A stretch of 42,867 nucleotides of DNA from Saccharopolyspora oryzae (lineage in GTDB: Bacteria > Actinomycetota > Actinomycetes > Mycobacteriales > Pseudonocardiaceae), in contig NZ_JAQGLA010000071.1 in assembly GCF_027853915.1 (NCBI RefSeq), positions 1-42,867 on the forward strand, written 5' to 3'. Under the pieces are notes generated by a model, which had not been told where the DNA came from, made no database searches, and saw nothing but the letters and a program-made list of their open reading frames with translations. Position 1 is the first letter of the stretch, and every line of letters begins with the position of its first letter. The translations under genes and the position numbers were made by a program. Below, piece after piece: positions 29,714 to 38,322 of the stretch.

Positions 29714-30457
29714 TCAGCGTTCCAAGTACCAGTCGCGGGGTGGGTTGGAGACCTTCGGGGTGGTGCGGTCGACTTCGGGTTGGGCCGCCCAGCGGATTCC
29801 GTTGGCCAGGACGTGCTTGATCTCCGGTTGGTTGTAGACCGGGTAGCGCTCGTCGCCCGGGCTGAAGTAGAAGATCCGGCCCTTGCCGCGGTTGAAGGTG
29901 ACGCCGGAGCGGAAGACCTCGCCGCCGGTGAAGGAGCTGATGAAGATCAGCTCGTCCGGGGCCGGGATGTCGAAGAACTCGCCGTAGGTCTCCTGCTCCG
30001 GGATCACCAGCGGGTTGGGCACGCCCTCGGCGATCGGGTGCGTCGGGTCCACCGTCCACACCACCTCGCGCTCGGCCGCGTTTCGCCAGCTCAGCGAGCA
30101 GGTGGTGCCCAGCATGCGGGTGAAGATCTTCGAGAAGTGCCCGGAGTGCAGGACCAGCAGCCCCATGCCGGCGAGCACGTGCTGCTGCACCCGGTGCACG
30201 ACCGCGTCGTCGACCTGGTCGTGGGCCTTGTGGCCCCACCAGAGCAGGACGTCGGTGTCGGCCAGCACCTCCTCGGGCAGTCCGTGCTCGGGGTCGCTGA
30301 GCAGCGCGGTGCGCACGGTCGAGTCCGGCAGCTGCTCGCTGATCCCGGCGGCGAGGGCGCCGTGGATGCCGTTGGGGTAGTACTCGTCCATCCCGGCAGG
30401 GGCCTTCGTGGACTCGTGGACGCCTTCGTTCCAGACGGTGATGCGCAGCTCGCTCAT
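29714..30457 (-). CDS. thuA: ThuA-domain protein (trehalose-utilisation type)
   Basis: 247 residues. ITVWNEGVHESTKAPAGMDE, ADTDVLLWWGHKAHDQVDDA, VHRVQQHVLAGMGLLVLHSG, GEFFDIPAPDELIFISSFTG and the terminal NPPRDWYLER are typical of the ThuA family, a class-I-glutamine-amidotransferase-like fold. In Sinorhizobium ThuA works with ThuB on 3-keto-trehalose metabolism. ATG at 30457 overlaps the upstream dehydrogenase stop by 4 bp (ATGA), the same thuB-thuA coupling. Last gene of the sugar operon. Substrate probably a keto-glycoside; inference. Confidence 0.9.
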   Translation of the reverse strand: MSELRITVWNEGVHESTKAPAGMDEYYPNGIHGALAAGISEQLPDSTVRTALLSDPEHGLPEEVLADTDVLLWWGHKAHDQVDDAVVHRVQQHVLAGMGLLVLHSGHFSKIFTRMLGTTCSLSWRNAAEREVVWTVDPTHPIAEGVPNPLVIPEQETYGEFFDIPAPDELIFISSFTGGEVFRSGVTFNRGKGRIFYFSPGDERYPVYNQPEIKHVLANGIRWAAQPEVDRTTPKVSNPPRDWYLER

Positions 30458-31533
30458 TCGACGGTGACCTCTCGCTTCTCGGCGGCGGACTGGTAGCAGG
30501 CGTCGATGACCCGTGCTCGTTTCAGTGCGAGGGAGCCGTCGTTGGCGGGCCACTGCGCCGGGTCGCGGAGGGTGCGGACGAAGTTCTCCACCACCCCGGC
30601 GTGTGCGCGGCCGGGTTCGGCCGTGGGCTGGTAGTCGGCGATCTCGCCGTCCACGTCGCGGTACACGTGCATGTCGCCGACCAGCGCCTTCGTCGCTCCG
30701 ACGGCCTTGAGCTCGGCGCCGCCGTCGGTGCCGAGGACGCTGAAGTCGATCAGGTCGTCCGGGCTGCGGAACGCTGCCCAGGAGGTCTCCAGCACCAGCG
30801 TGCCGCCGCCCTCCAAGCGAACGAACGCGGACGCGAAGTCCTCCACCTCGTACTCGGAGATGCTCTGGTCGGCCGTTTCCCGCTTCATGCCGCCGATTCC
30901 GCGAGGCCCGAGTTCCGAGTAGGTGACCGCGCTGACGGACAGGACGCGTGGCTCGCCGAGCAGGTGCAGCGCGTAGTCCAGCACGTGCACGCCGATGTCG
31001 GCCAGCGGTCCGCCGCCGGACATCTCCTGGTTGGTGAACCAGCTGCCCAGCAGCGGGATGCCGCGACGGCGCATCCAGGACGCCTTCGCGTAGTACGGCC
31101 GACCCAGCTCGCCTCGCCGGATGATCTCGCCGAGCGCCTGGATGTCACCGCGCAGCCGGTGGTTGAACACCACGTCCAGCACCCGACCCGCGGAGCGGGC
31201 CGCGTCGACCATCTGCTCGCCTTCAACAGCGTTGCGGGCCAAGGGTTTCTCGCTGAGCACGTGCAGTCCGCGCTTGAGCGCGGCGATGGCGATCGGCGCG
31301 TGCAGGAAGGTCGGAACCGCGATGCTGACCGCGTCGAGATCGGGGACCTCGAGCAGGTTCTCCCAGTTCTCGAACAGCATCGAAGCCCCGTACTGCTCGC
31401 CGAGCGAGCGCAGCAGCTCCGGTTCCTTGCCCGCGATCGCGACGATCTCGACATCCGGCAGGTCGCGGTAGGCGGCCAGGTGCTGCTGGCCGGCCCAACC
31501 GATACCGACGACGCCGACCCGGATCGGACTCAT
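30454..31533 (-). CDS. Gfo/Idh/MocA oxidoreductase (ThuB-like)
   Basis: 359 residues. NAD-binding start IRVGVVGIGWAGQQHLAAYR (GxGxxG), DAVSIAVPTFLHAPIAIAAL, the EKP motif in LHVLSEKPLARNAVEGEQM, and the GFO_IDH_MocA C-terminal domain with SGGGPLADIGVHVLDYALHL (Asp/His catalytic region). Oxidises a sugar hydroxyl with NAD. Position next to thuA and downstream of an ABC sugar transporter makes C3 oxidation of a disaccharide or glycoside likely. ATG at 31533 with GGAGA upstream; 32 bp after the permease stop. Confidence 0.92.
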   Translation of the reverse strand: MSPIRVGVVGIGWAGQQHLAAYRDLPDVEIVAIAGKEPELLRSLGEQYGASMLFENWENLLEVPDLDAVSIAVPTFLHAPIAIAALKRGLHVLSEKPLARNAVEGEQMVDAARSAGRVLDVVFNHRLRGDIQALGEIIRRGELGRPYYAKASWMRRRGIPLLGSWFTNQEMSGGGPLADIGVHVLDYALHLLGEPRVLSVSAVTYSELGPRGIGGMKRETADQSISEYEVEDFASAFVRLEGGGTLVLETSWAAFRSPDDLIDFSVLGTDGGAELKAVGATKALVGDMHVYRDVDGEIADYQPTAEPGRAHAGVVENFVRTLRDPAQWPANDGSLALKRARVIDACYQSAAEKREVTVE

Positions 31534-31565
31534 GGATACGGTCTCCTTCACCTTGTGCGGGTGTT

Positions 31566-32447
31566 TCAACCTTTGATCGCGCCGGTGGTCAGACCGGCGA
31601 CGATGCGCTTCTGGAAGATCAGCACCAGCAGCAGGAGGGGCAGGGTGACGATCACCGAGGCCGCGCTGATGGTGCCGATGGGTTGGTCGAACTCGTTGGT
31701 GCCGGAGAAGAACGCGATGGCCACCGGCACGGTGCGGGCGTCCGGGGTGGAGGTCAGCGTGACCGCGAGCAGGAACTCGTTCCACACCGAGATGAACACC
31801 AGGATCGCGGTGGTCGCGATGCCCGGCACCGCCAGCGGCAGGATCACCTTGCGGAACGCCTGGAACGGGGTTGCACCGTCGATCAGCGCGGATTCCTCCA
31901 GTTCGAAGGGGATTTCGCGGAAGAACGAGGTGAGCACGAAGATCGCCATCGGCAGCGCGAAGGTCAGCTTCGGGACGATCAGGCCGAGCAGCGTGTCGTA
32001 GATGCCCAGGTCGCTCCAGATCTTGAACATCGGGGCCGCGATCGCGATGACCGGGAACGTGGTCACCGACAGCACGGCGCCGAGGATCAGCCCCTTGCGC
32101 GGGAGCTTGAGACGGGCCAGCGCGTAGGCGGCGAACGAGGCCAGCAGCAGGGCCAGCGAGGTGGTGACCACGCCGACGATGACGGAATTGCGCAGTGCGG
32201 TCAGGAATTCCCCGTCCTGCAGGACTTCGGCGTAGTTCTGCAGCGATGGCGCGGTGGGGAACAGGGTGCCCGAGGACAGCTCGGCGCCGGTCTTCAGCGA
32301 GGTGTTGATCAGCCAGTAGAACGGCACCAGCGAGGCCAGCATCACCAGCACGGCGAAGACCAGCGTCAGCGGTCGCGGCCGGTCCCGGCGGCCGGCGGGT
32401 GGGGGTGTCGACGTGGTGGTCGGGGCGGGGACGAGGACGGTGGCCAT
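31566..32447 (-). CDS. Carbohydrate ABC transporter permease (MalG type)
   Basis: 293 residues, six helices after a Pro-rich cytoplasmic start. LTLVFAVLVMLASLVPFYWL is the first helix; the coupling EAA loop reads ELEESALIDGATPFQAFRKV, ILPLAVPG; the C-terminus is FQKRIVAGLTTGAIKG, typical of the family. Works with the second permease, the binding protein and a shared ATPase not encoded here. Downstream of its partner by 37 bp. Confidence 0.95.
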   Translation of the reverse strand: MATVLVPAPTTTSTPPPAGRRDRPRPLTLVFAVLVMLASLVPFYWLINTSLKTGAELSSGTLFPTAPSLQNYAEVLQDGEFLTALRNSVIVGVVTTSLALLLASFAAYALARLKLPRKGLILGAVLSVTTFPVIAIAAPMFKIWSDLGIYDTLLGLIVPKLTFALPMAIFVLTSFFREIPFELEESALIDGATPFQAFRKVILPLAVPGIATTAILVFISVWNEFLLAVTLTSTPDARTVPVAIAFFSGTNEFDQPIGTISAASVIVTLPLLLLVLIFQKRIVAGLTTGAIKG

Positions 32448-32484
32448 CAGATCTCCATTTCCTCGCGGGCCGGGGGAGCGCTGC

Positions 32485-33411
32485 TCATCGGCCGTCCTTC
32501 GCCACGTCGCGGATGTTGCCGCCGGCGAAGCGGATGTAGACCAGGGACACCACCATGACGGTGGCGAAGGTCAGGATGGACAGCGCGGAACCGGGCCCGA
32601 TCAGCCGTCCCTCGCGCAGCTCCTGGTAGGCGAGCATGGACATGGTTTCGGTGCCGCTGGCGCCCTTGGTCAGCACGAACGGCAGGTCGAAGATCCGCAG
32701 CGCGTCCAGCAGCCGGAAGATCGCGGCCAGCGCGATCGCCGGGCGCAGCAGCGGCAGCGTGACCCGCCAGAACGTCTGCCACCGGGTGGCGCCGTCCAGG
32801 TCGGCCGCCTCGTAGACGTCGGGCGGGATGACCTGCAGCCCGGCCAGCACGAGCAGCGCGACGAACGGCGCGGTCTTCCACACGTCGGCGACGATGATCA
32901 CGGCCATCGCGTAACCGGGCTCGGCCAGCCACACGTGCTCACCACCGGGCAGGCCGAGCGCGCGCAGCACCCCGGTCACCAGGCCGAGGTTGGAGTCGAA
33001 CATCGCCTGCCAGGTGATCGCCGAGACCACGGTCAGCACGGCGTAGGGGACCAGCAGCGTGGAACGCAGCAATCCTCGACCGCGGAAGGCCATGTTCAGC
33101 AGCAGGGCCATCGCGACGCCGAGCACGATCTCCAACCCCACCGACACGACCGCGAAGAACAGCGTCTGGCGGAACGCCTCCCACCACTCCGGCGAGGTCA
33201 GCGCGTTCCAGTAGTTGGTCAGCCCCACGAACTGGGACAGGCCGGCCTGCCGCACGCTGTAGACGTTCAGCGACAGCCACACCGCGTAGCCGATCGGCAC
33301 CGCGGCCACCAGGAACATCACCACCAGCGCGGGCGAGACCATCCACACCGCGGTGCGCCGCTGCTGCTGGTCGACCCGGCGGCGCCGGCGGGTCGGGGTC
33401 GTCGTGGTCAT
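32485..33411 (-). CDS. Carbohydrate ABC transporter permease (MalF/UgpA type)
   Basis: 308 residues, six helices: RTAVWMVSPALVVMFLVAAV, FFAVVSVGLEIVLGVAMALL, LLVPYAVLTVVSAITWQAMF, with EAA loop DVYEAADLDGATRWQTFWRV, TLPLLRP. C-terminus VYIRFAGGNIRDVAKDGR. The N-terminus is Thr/Arg-rich. ATG at 33411 shares one base with the binding-protein stop (TGATG), indicating tight coupling. Confidence 0.95.
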   Translation of the reverse strand: MTTTTPTRRRRRVDQQQRRTAVWMVSPALVVMFLVAAVPIGYAVWLSLNVYSVRQAGLSQFVGLTNYWNALTSPEWWEAFRQTLFFAVVSVGLEIVLGVAMALLLNMAFRGRGLLRSTLLVPYAVLTVVSAITWQAMFDSNLGLVTGVLRALGLPGGEHVWLAEPGYAMAVIIVADVWKTAPFVALLVLAGLQVIPPDVYEAADLDGATRWQTFWRVTLPLLRPAIALAAIFRLLDALRIFDLPFVLTKGASGTETMSMLAYQELREGRLIGPGSALSILTFATVMVVSLVYIRFAGGNIRDVAKDGR

Positions 33412-34697
33412 CAGAAGGTCTCCTGCGCGGTCCGGATGTCGGCGGCCATCTTCCGCACGCCCGACTCGACGTCGGTCTGCCCGGAGATCACCTGGTGGAC
33501 GTTCTTGTAGATCGCCCGCGACAGCTGCGCGTACACCGGTGATTTCGGGCGGGGCCGGGCGCTGAGCACCGACTTCTTGAGCTGGGGGATGAACGGCAGT
33601 TCGGCGATGACCTGCGGATCGTCGTAGGTCGCGGCGCGCACCGGGGCCTGGGAGTGCTCCAGCACCATGGTCTTCTGGAACTCGGCGCTGGTGGCGTGGT
33701 CGATGACCGCCACCGCGCCGGCGGGGTTGTCGGCCTTCGCGGCGATGGCGAGGTTCCAGCCGCCCAGCACCGCCGCGGGTTCGCTGCGCTCGTCGAAGGC
33801 GGGCAGCGGCGCCGCCGCGGTGCCCGGTCCGGCTCCGGTCTGCTTGATCTGGCTGAACGCGCTCGGCCACTGCCGGAGGTAGCCGGCGCCGCCGGACTCG
33901 TAGGCCCGCCGTCCGGAGTCCTCGTCGTAGGTCAGGCTCGCGCGGTCGACGGCTCCGGAGTCCAGCCCGGAGGTCATCAGCCGCAGCACGGCGCGGGTCT
34001 GCGGGGAGTCGACGGTGACGTTGCCGTCCTCGTCGATCACCGAACCGCCCGCGGAGTAGAGCATCTCCAGGAAGTTCACGGTGAGGCCTTCGTAGCGCTT
34101 GGCCTGCATCTCGACCTCGTGCTGCGGGTCGGACGCGGCGTTGGCGTAGACCTGGGACCAGGTGGTCGGCGGCGGCACCCGGTCCTGGCGGTAGAACAGC
34201 AGGCCCGCGTTGGTGTAGAGCGGCACCGCCCAGTAGCGGTCGTCGTAGCGCGCGGTTTCCAATGTGGACGGTATGAGGTCGGCGCGGTGCTCCTCGACCA
34301 GTCGGCTGTGGTCCTGGATCCAGCCCTGCGCGGCCCATTCGCTGACCCAGGTCACGTCCATCAGGTAGATGTCGCAGCCGCGGGACCCGCCCTCCAGGCG
34401 CTGGATGGCCTGCGCGCGGGTCGAGTCGGTGTCCTGCCCGAGCTCGCGGTAGTGCGCGGTGACGCCGGTTCGCTTGGCGTTGAACGATTCCACGAGGGTT
34501 GTGAAGGTCCCGTTGTCCCGGTTCCCGCAGATCGTGACGTCACCGCTGGCGCCGTTGGCGATCGCCGGGTCGAGCACGGGGGCCTGGGGTGCGTGCTCGC
34601 CGACCGGTCCGGTGGCCGGGGCGCTGGTGCAGCTGGTGAGGGCGATCGCCGCGGTGGTGGCGAGGATCGCCCAGGAGGGTGCGCGTTTCGGTGGCAT
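33411..34697 (-). CDS. Sugar ABC transporter substrate-binding lipoprotein
   Basis: 428 residues. Signal sequence with lipobox ATTAAIALTSC (lipidated Cys ~24), then the type-II periplasmic-binding fold: VTICGNRDNGTFTTLVESFN, YLMDVTWVSEWAAQGWIQDH, YWAVPLYTNAGLLFYRQDRV, VLGGWNLAIAAKADNPAGAV. Resembles the trehalose/maltose binding protein group (LpqY/ThuE), which suits the thuA/thuB neighbours. ATG at 34697 (MPPKRAP) chosen because CGGAGAG precedes it and the signal peptide starts there. Confidence 0.93.
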   Translation of the reverse strand: MPPKRAPSWAILATTAAIALTSCTSAPATGPVGEHAPQAPVLDPAIANGASGDVTICGNRDNGTFTTLVESFNAKRTGVTAHYRELGQDTDSTRAQAIQRLEGGSRGCDIYLMDVTWVSEWAAQGWIQDHSRLVEEHRADLIPSTLETARYDDRYWAVPLYTNAGLLFYRQDRVPPPTTWSQVYANAASDPQHEVEMQAKRYEGLTVNFLEMLYSAGGSVIDEDGNVTVDSPQTRAVLRLMTSGLDSGAVDRASLTYDEDSGRRAYESGGAGYLRQWPSAFSQIKQTGAGPGTAAAPLPAFDERSEPAAVLGGWNLAIAAKADNPAGAVAVIDHATSAEFQKTMVLEHSQAPVRAATYDDPQVIAELPFIPQLKKSVLSARPRPKSPVYAQLSRAIYKNVHQVISGQTDVESGVRKMAADIRTAQETF

Positions 34698-34804
34698 GGT
34701 CTCTCCGCTTCGCAGGTCCGTCTGCGGTGCCCCGGACGGCATCCGGTCACCGGTCGAACTGCGGCGTGAGACGATCAAATGGTCAGCCGTGCGCACGCGG
34801 CGTG

Positions 34805-36028
34805 TCAAGGCATCTCGTGCAACAGTCCGCGGATTCCGTCGGCGGAGAGCACGTTTTCGATCCCCGCGACCACCGCACCGGCCAGGCCGGCGGAGCGGCC
34901 CAGCGTGCTGTTGGCCAGCGACAGGTTGCGGGTGGCCAGCGGCAGGGCGCGGCGGTAGACGACGCTGCGGATCCCGGCGAGCAGGTCGTCGGCAGCTGCG
35001 GTGATGAGCCCGCCCAGGACGATCCGCTTCGGGTTGTAGAAGTGCACCAGCATGGCCACGACCTCGCCGATCGTCGCCGCTGCGGTGCGCACCTGCCGCA
35101 CGGCGGTGGCATCACCGTCGCGCAGCAGCTGGGCCAGGTCTTCCACGTTGCGCGGCCCTCCGTCCTCGGTGCGCAGCGCGCGCAGCACGGCGTCGGCGGA
35201 GGCGACGGCTTCGACGCAGCCGACGTTGCCGCACTGGCAGACCACGTCGTCGGCGCCCGGCACCCGGATGTGCCCGATGTCGCCGGCCGCGCCGTCGGAA
35301 CCGCGGTGCAGCTCGCCGCCGGCCGAGACGATGCCGCCGCCGATCCCGGTGCCGACCTTGAGGAACAGCAGGGGGGATTCCTCGACCGGCAGCGCGCGGG
35401 CCTCGCCGAGTGCCATCAGGTTGACGTCGTTGTCCACCGAGGCGGTGCAGGAGAACCGGTCGGCCATCGTCTCGGCGACCGGGAAGCCGTCCCAGCCGGG
35501 CATGATCGGTGGCCGCACGGGCATACCCAGCTTCGAATCCACCGGGCCGGGCAGGCCCATCACCAGCGCTTTCACCTTCTCCGGCGGCATCTCGGCGGCG
35601 GCGAGCAGCTTGCGCAGGTGGTCGGTGAGCACGTCCAGCGAGCGTTCCGGGCCGACGGAGATCTCCAGCTCGACCTCGCTCTCGGCGAGCACGTCCTGAC
35701 CGAGGTCGGCGACCGCGAGGCGGGTGCTGTGCACGCCGACGTCGGCGGCGAGGACGGCTCCGGTGCGCGGTGCGATCGCCAGGCGGTGCGCGGGACGTCC
35801 CCGGCCGCCGCTGCCGACCGGTCCGCGTTCGACCACGGCACCGGCGGTGATCAGCGCGTCCAGATGACTGTGCACAGTGGACCGCGACAGGCCGGTGGCG
35901 CGCACCAGGTCGACCCTGCTCTCGGCCGCGCCCGAGGCGATCAGGCGCGCGAGGCTGCTGTGCACCAGGCTGTCGTCGGCGCGTCCGGACGTCCTCGGCA
36001 CCGCCAAGCGGACCGGTTCCCACCCCAT
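34805..36028 (-). CDS. ROK-family transcriptional repressor
   Basis: 407 residues. N-terminal winged HTH: HSSLARLIASGAAESRVDLV, GLSRSTVHSHLDALITAGAV, then the ROK sugar-kinase-like domain: VLAADVGVHSTRLAVADLGQ, VDNDVNLMALGEARALPVEE, LFLKVGTGIGGGIVSAGGEL, GDIGHIRVPG, and the zinc motif CQCGNVGCVEA. Such proteins repress sugar genes until a sugar binds. ATG at 36028 has GGAG at 36036-36039. It is upstream of the ABC genes by 107 bp on the same strand and divergent from the second dehydrogenase gene, so it likely controls both directions. Confidence 0.94.
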   Translation of the reverse strand: MGWEPVRLAVPRTSGRADDSLVHSSLARLIASGAAESRVDLVRATGLSRSTVHSHLDALITAGAVVERGPVGSGGRGRPAHRLAIAPRTGAVLAADVGVHSTRLAVADLGQDVLAESEVELEISVGPERSLDVLTDHLRKLLAAAEMPPEKVKALVMGLPGPVDSKLGMPVRPPIMPGWDGFPVAETMADRFSCTASVDNDVNLMALGEARALPVEESPLLFLKVGTGIGGGIVSAGGELHRGSDGAAGDIGHIRVPGADDVVCQCGNVGCVEAVASADAVLRALRTEDGGPRNVEDLAQLLRDGDATAVRQVRTAAATIGEVVAMLVHFYNPKRIVLGGLITAAADDLLAGIRSVVYRRALPLATRNLSLANSTLGRSAGLAGAVVAGIENVLSADGIRGLLHEMP

Positions 36029-36052
36029 CGTCGTGCTCCTGACGTCCCGCCG

Positions 36053-36077
36053 ATTTATGTCTGAGAAGAAAATAAAT
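36053..36077. promoter_or_regulatory. AT-rich dyad ATTTAT-N13-ATAAAT in ROK/Gfo divergent region
   Basis: Exact 6-bp inverted repeat in an AT island between the ROK repressor and the second Gfo/Idh gene. ROK/NagC-type repressors bind AT-rich palindromes with TTATTT/AAATAA-like arms, so an operator is plausible. A possible rightward -35 (TTGACC) lies at 36115-36120. Confidence 0.5.
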
Positions 36078-36182
36078 GGTAGCTCTTGTAGGCGTAAAGG
36101 CGGAGATCTAACTTTGACCTCGACGTAATTCGGGCGTGAGACACCCGTGGAAGTCAATCGATCCGACCGAAGGAGGCTCCTC

Positions 36183-37313
36183 GTGAGCCCTGGACCGTCC
36201 GGTCGCGGCGTGGCCATCCTGGGCGCCGGGATGATCGGCGAGGTGCACCGCCGCGCCGCCGTGCTCGCCGGTGCTGACGTGGTCGGCGTGCTCGCGTCCT
36301 CGGCGCAGCGGTCGAGCGAAGTGGCCGCGAGCTGGGGAGTGCCGGCGTACCGCGAACTCGCCGATGTGCTGGCCGACGATCGCGTCGACGTCGTGCACGT
36401 GTGCACTCCCAACGCCACCCACGCGCCGTTCGCCGAAGCCGCGTTGCAAGCGGGCAAGCACGTGATCTGCGAGAAACCGCTGGGGGTTTCGCTCGCCGAG
36501 GCCGAGCGGATGGCCGCCGCGGCCCGTTCGAGCGGCCTGGTGGCGGCGGTTCCGTTCGTCTACCGCTACCACCCGGTGGTGCGGGAGATCCGGGCGCGCC
36601 GCATGGCCGGCGAGTTCGGCGCTTGGAACCTGGTGCACGGCAGCTACTTGCAGGACTGGATGCTCTCGCCGGACGCCTCCAGCTGGCGCGTCGACCCGGA
36701 GCTGGGCGGTGCGTCGCGGGCCTTCGCCGACATCGGTTCGCACTGGTGCGACCTGGTCGAGTGGGTGTCGGGGGAGACCTTCAGCGACCTGCTCGCCGAG
36801 CTGAGCATCGCGATCCCGACACGGCCGGCCTCCGCCGGGCGGACCTTCGCCGGGCCCGCCGCGGCCTCCGGCGACCGGGTCGAGGTGCGCACCGAGGACT
36901 CGGCCGCGTTGCTGCTGCGCACGGCCTCCGGCGTGCTGGGGTCGGCGACGATCTCGCAGGTCGCGGCCGGGCGGAAGAACCGGTTGTGGTTCGAGCTCGA
37001 CGGCGCGCTGGGCAGCGCGGTGTTCGACCAGGAGGAGCCGGAGCGGATCTGGCTCGGCGGCACCGACGGCAACCGCATCCTGGTCCGCGACCCCGAGCAC
37101 GGATCACCCGAGCAGCGGCGGCTTTCCACGCTCCCGGCCGGGCACGCGCAGGGCTACGCCCAGTGCTTCGAGGCGTTCGTCGCGGACACCTACGCCGCGA
37201 TCGACGGCGCCTCCCCGGAAGGCCTGCCCACGTTCGAGGACGGCCTGCGCTCGGCCCGGCTCGTCGACGCCGTCCTCCGCTCCGCCCGCAACAACTCCTG
37301 GACGAAGGTGTGA
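36183..37313 (+). CDS. Gfo/Idh/MocA oxidoreductase (second copy)
   Basis: 376 residues. GVAILGAGMIGEVHRRAAVL, VDVVHVCTPNATHAPFAEAA, HVICEKPLGVSLAEAERMAA (EKP motif), PFVYRYHPVVREIRARRMAG, and the catalytic region GGASRAFADIGSHWCDLVEW. It is not closely similar to the dehydrogenase at 30454, so it probably acts on a different step, for example reduction of the keto-sugar. GTG at 36183 chosen because AGGAGG lies at 36171-36176. It precedes the isomerase/epimerase gene by 2 bp. Confidence 0.93.
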   Translation: MSPGPSGRGVAILGAGMIGEVHRRAAVLAGADVVGVLASSAQRSSEVAASWGVPAYRELADVLADDRVDVVHVCTPNATHAPFAEAALQAGKHVICEKPLGVSLAEAERMAAAARSSGLVAAVPFVYRYHPVVREIRARRMAGEFGAWNLVHGSYLQDWMLSPDASSWRVDPELGGASRAFADIGSHWCDLVEWVSGETFSDLLAELSIAIPTRPASAGRTFAGPAAASGDRVEVRTEDSAALLLRTASGVLGSATISQVAAGRKNRLWFELDGALGSAVFDQEEPERIWLGGTDGNRILVRDPEHGSPEQRRLSTLPAGHAQGYAQCFEAFVADTYAAIDGASPEGLPTFEDGLRSARLVDAVLRSARNNSWTKV

Positions 37314-37315
37314 CC

Positions 37316-38236
37316 ATGCAGCTCGGAATGCTCACCGCGTGCCTGCCGCAGTGGACGCTGGACCGGATCGCCGGCTGGGCCGCGCAGGCCGGTTACGAAG
37401 CGCTGGAAGTGGCGGTCTGGCCCGGCACCGGCGGCCGCGACTTCGAAGCCGCGCACCTGCCGGTCGCCGACTTCGGTCCGCGGCAGGTCGAGGAAACCCT
37501 GGCGCTGTTCGACGAGCACGGCCTGGCGCTGTCGGCGTTCGCCTACTACGAGAACAACCTGCACCCTGATCCGGTGCGGCGCGAGGAGATCCGCACGCAC
37601 CTGCGGCACGCGATCGACGCGGCGCAAGCGCTCGGCGTGCCCTACGTCGGCACGTTCATCGGTCGCGATTGGACGAAGCCGGTGGCCGACAACCTCGCCG
37701 AGGCCGAGCGGATCTTCCCGGAACTGGTGGACTACGCCGGCGAGCGCGACGTGAAGCTCATCGTCGAGAACTGCGTGATGGAGGGCTGGCACCCCGACGG
37801 CTACCCGGGCAACCTCGCGTACTCGCCGGAGCTGTGGGAGTGGATGTTCGGGCTCGGGCTGTACCTGAACTGGGACCCGTCGCACCTGATCTGGATCGGC
37901 ATCGACCCGGTGGAGACCATCGCCCCCTACGTCGACCGCATCGTCCACGCCCAGGCCAAGGACGTCGAACTCGACCCGCGCGCCCGGCAGCGCTACGGCT
38001 TCTTCGGCAAGGTCGACAAGGGCGGCAACCCCTGGGACATGGGCTGGTGGCGCTACCGCGTCCCCGGCCTGGGCCAGGTCGACTGGGCCCGGGTGGTGGA
38101 CCGGCTCTACGAGCACGGCTTCACCGGAACCCTCTCGGTGGAGCACGAAGACCCCGTCTGGGGCGGCACCGACGACCGCATCACCCAGGGCCTCGACATC
38201 GCCCACCGAACCCTCCGGCCGCTCATCGTCGGCTGA
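37316..38236 (+). CDS. Sugar phosphate isomerase/epimerase (xylose-isomerase-like TIM barrel)
   Basis: 306 residues, AP_endonuc_2 TIM barrel. MQLGMLTACLPQWTLDRIAG, AYYENNLHPDPVRREEIRTH, LGVPYVGTFIGRDWTKPVAD, VKLIVENCVMEGWHPDGYPG, LYLNWDPSHLIWIGIDPVET, DRIVHAQAKDVELD, TGTLSVEHEDPVWGG. The Glu-Asp-His-Glu metal residues appear in VEN, WDPSH, VHAQAKD and VEHEDP. Possible roles: keto-sugar epimerase or 2-keto-myo-inositol-type isomerase. ATG at 37316 almost abuts the preceding gene; one operon. Confidence 0.92.
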   Translation: MQLGMLTACLPQWTLDRIAGWAAQAGYEALEVAVWPGTGGRDFEAAHLPVADFGPRQVEETLALFDEHGLALSAFAYYENNLHPDPVRREEIRTHLRHAIDAAQALGVPYVGTFIGRDWTKPVADNLAEAERIFPELVDYAGERDVKLIVENCVMEGWHPDGYPGNLAYSPELWEWMFGLGLYLNWDPSHLIWIGIDPVETIAPYVDRIVHAQAKDVELDPRARQRYGFFGKVDKGGNPWDMGWWRYRVPGLGQVDWARVVDRLYEHGFTGTLSVEHEDPVWGGTDDRITQGLDIAHRTLRPLIVG

Positions 38237-38322
38237 CCCGGCATCGACGATCGAATTCGAGCCTCGTCACCACCGACGGGTGCTGCGCCCTGGTCCGCGA
38301 CTCCGACGCGGATCCCTAGCTG

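Noticed and set aside
32448..32484. Tiny frame MSSAPPAREEMEI between the two permease genes
   Set aside because: Thirteen codons overlapping the upstream permease end; no sign it is a gene.
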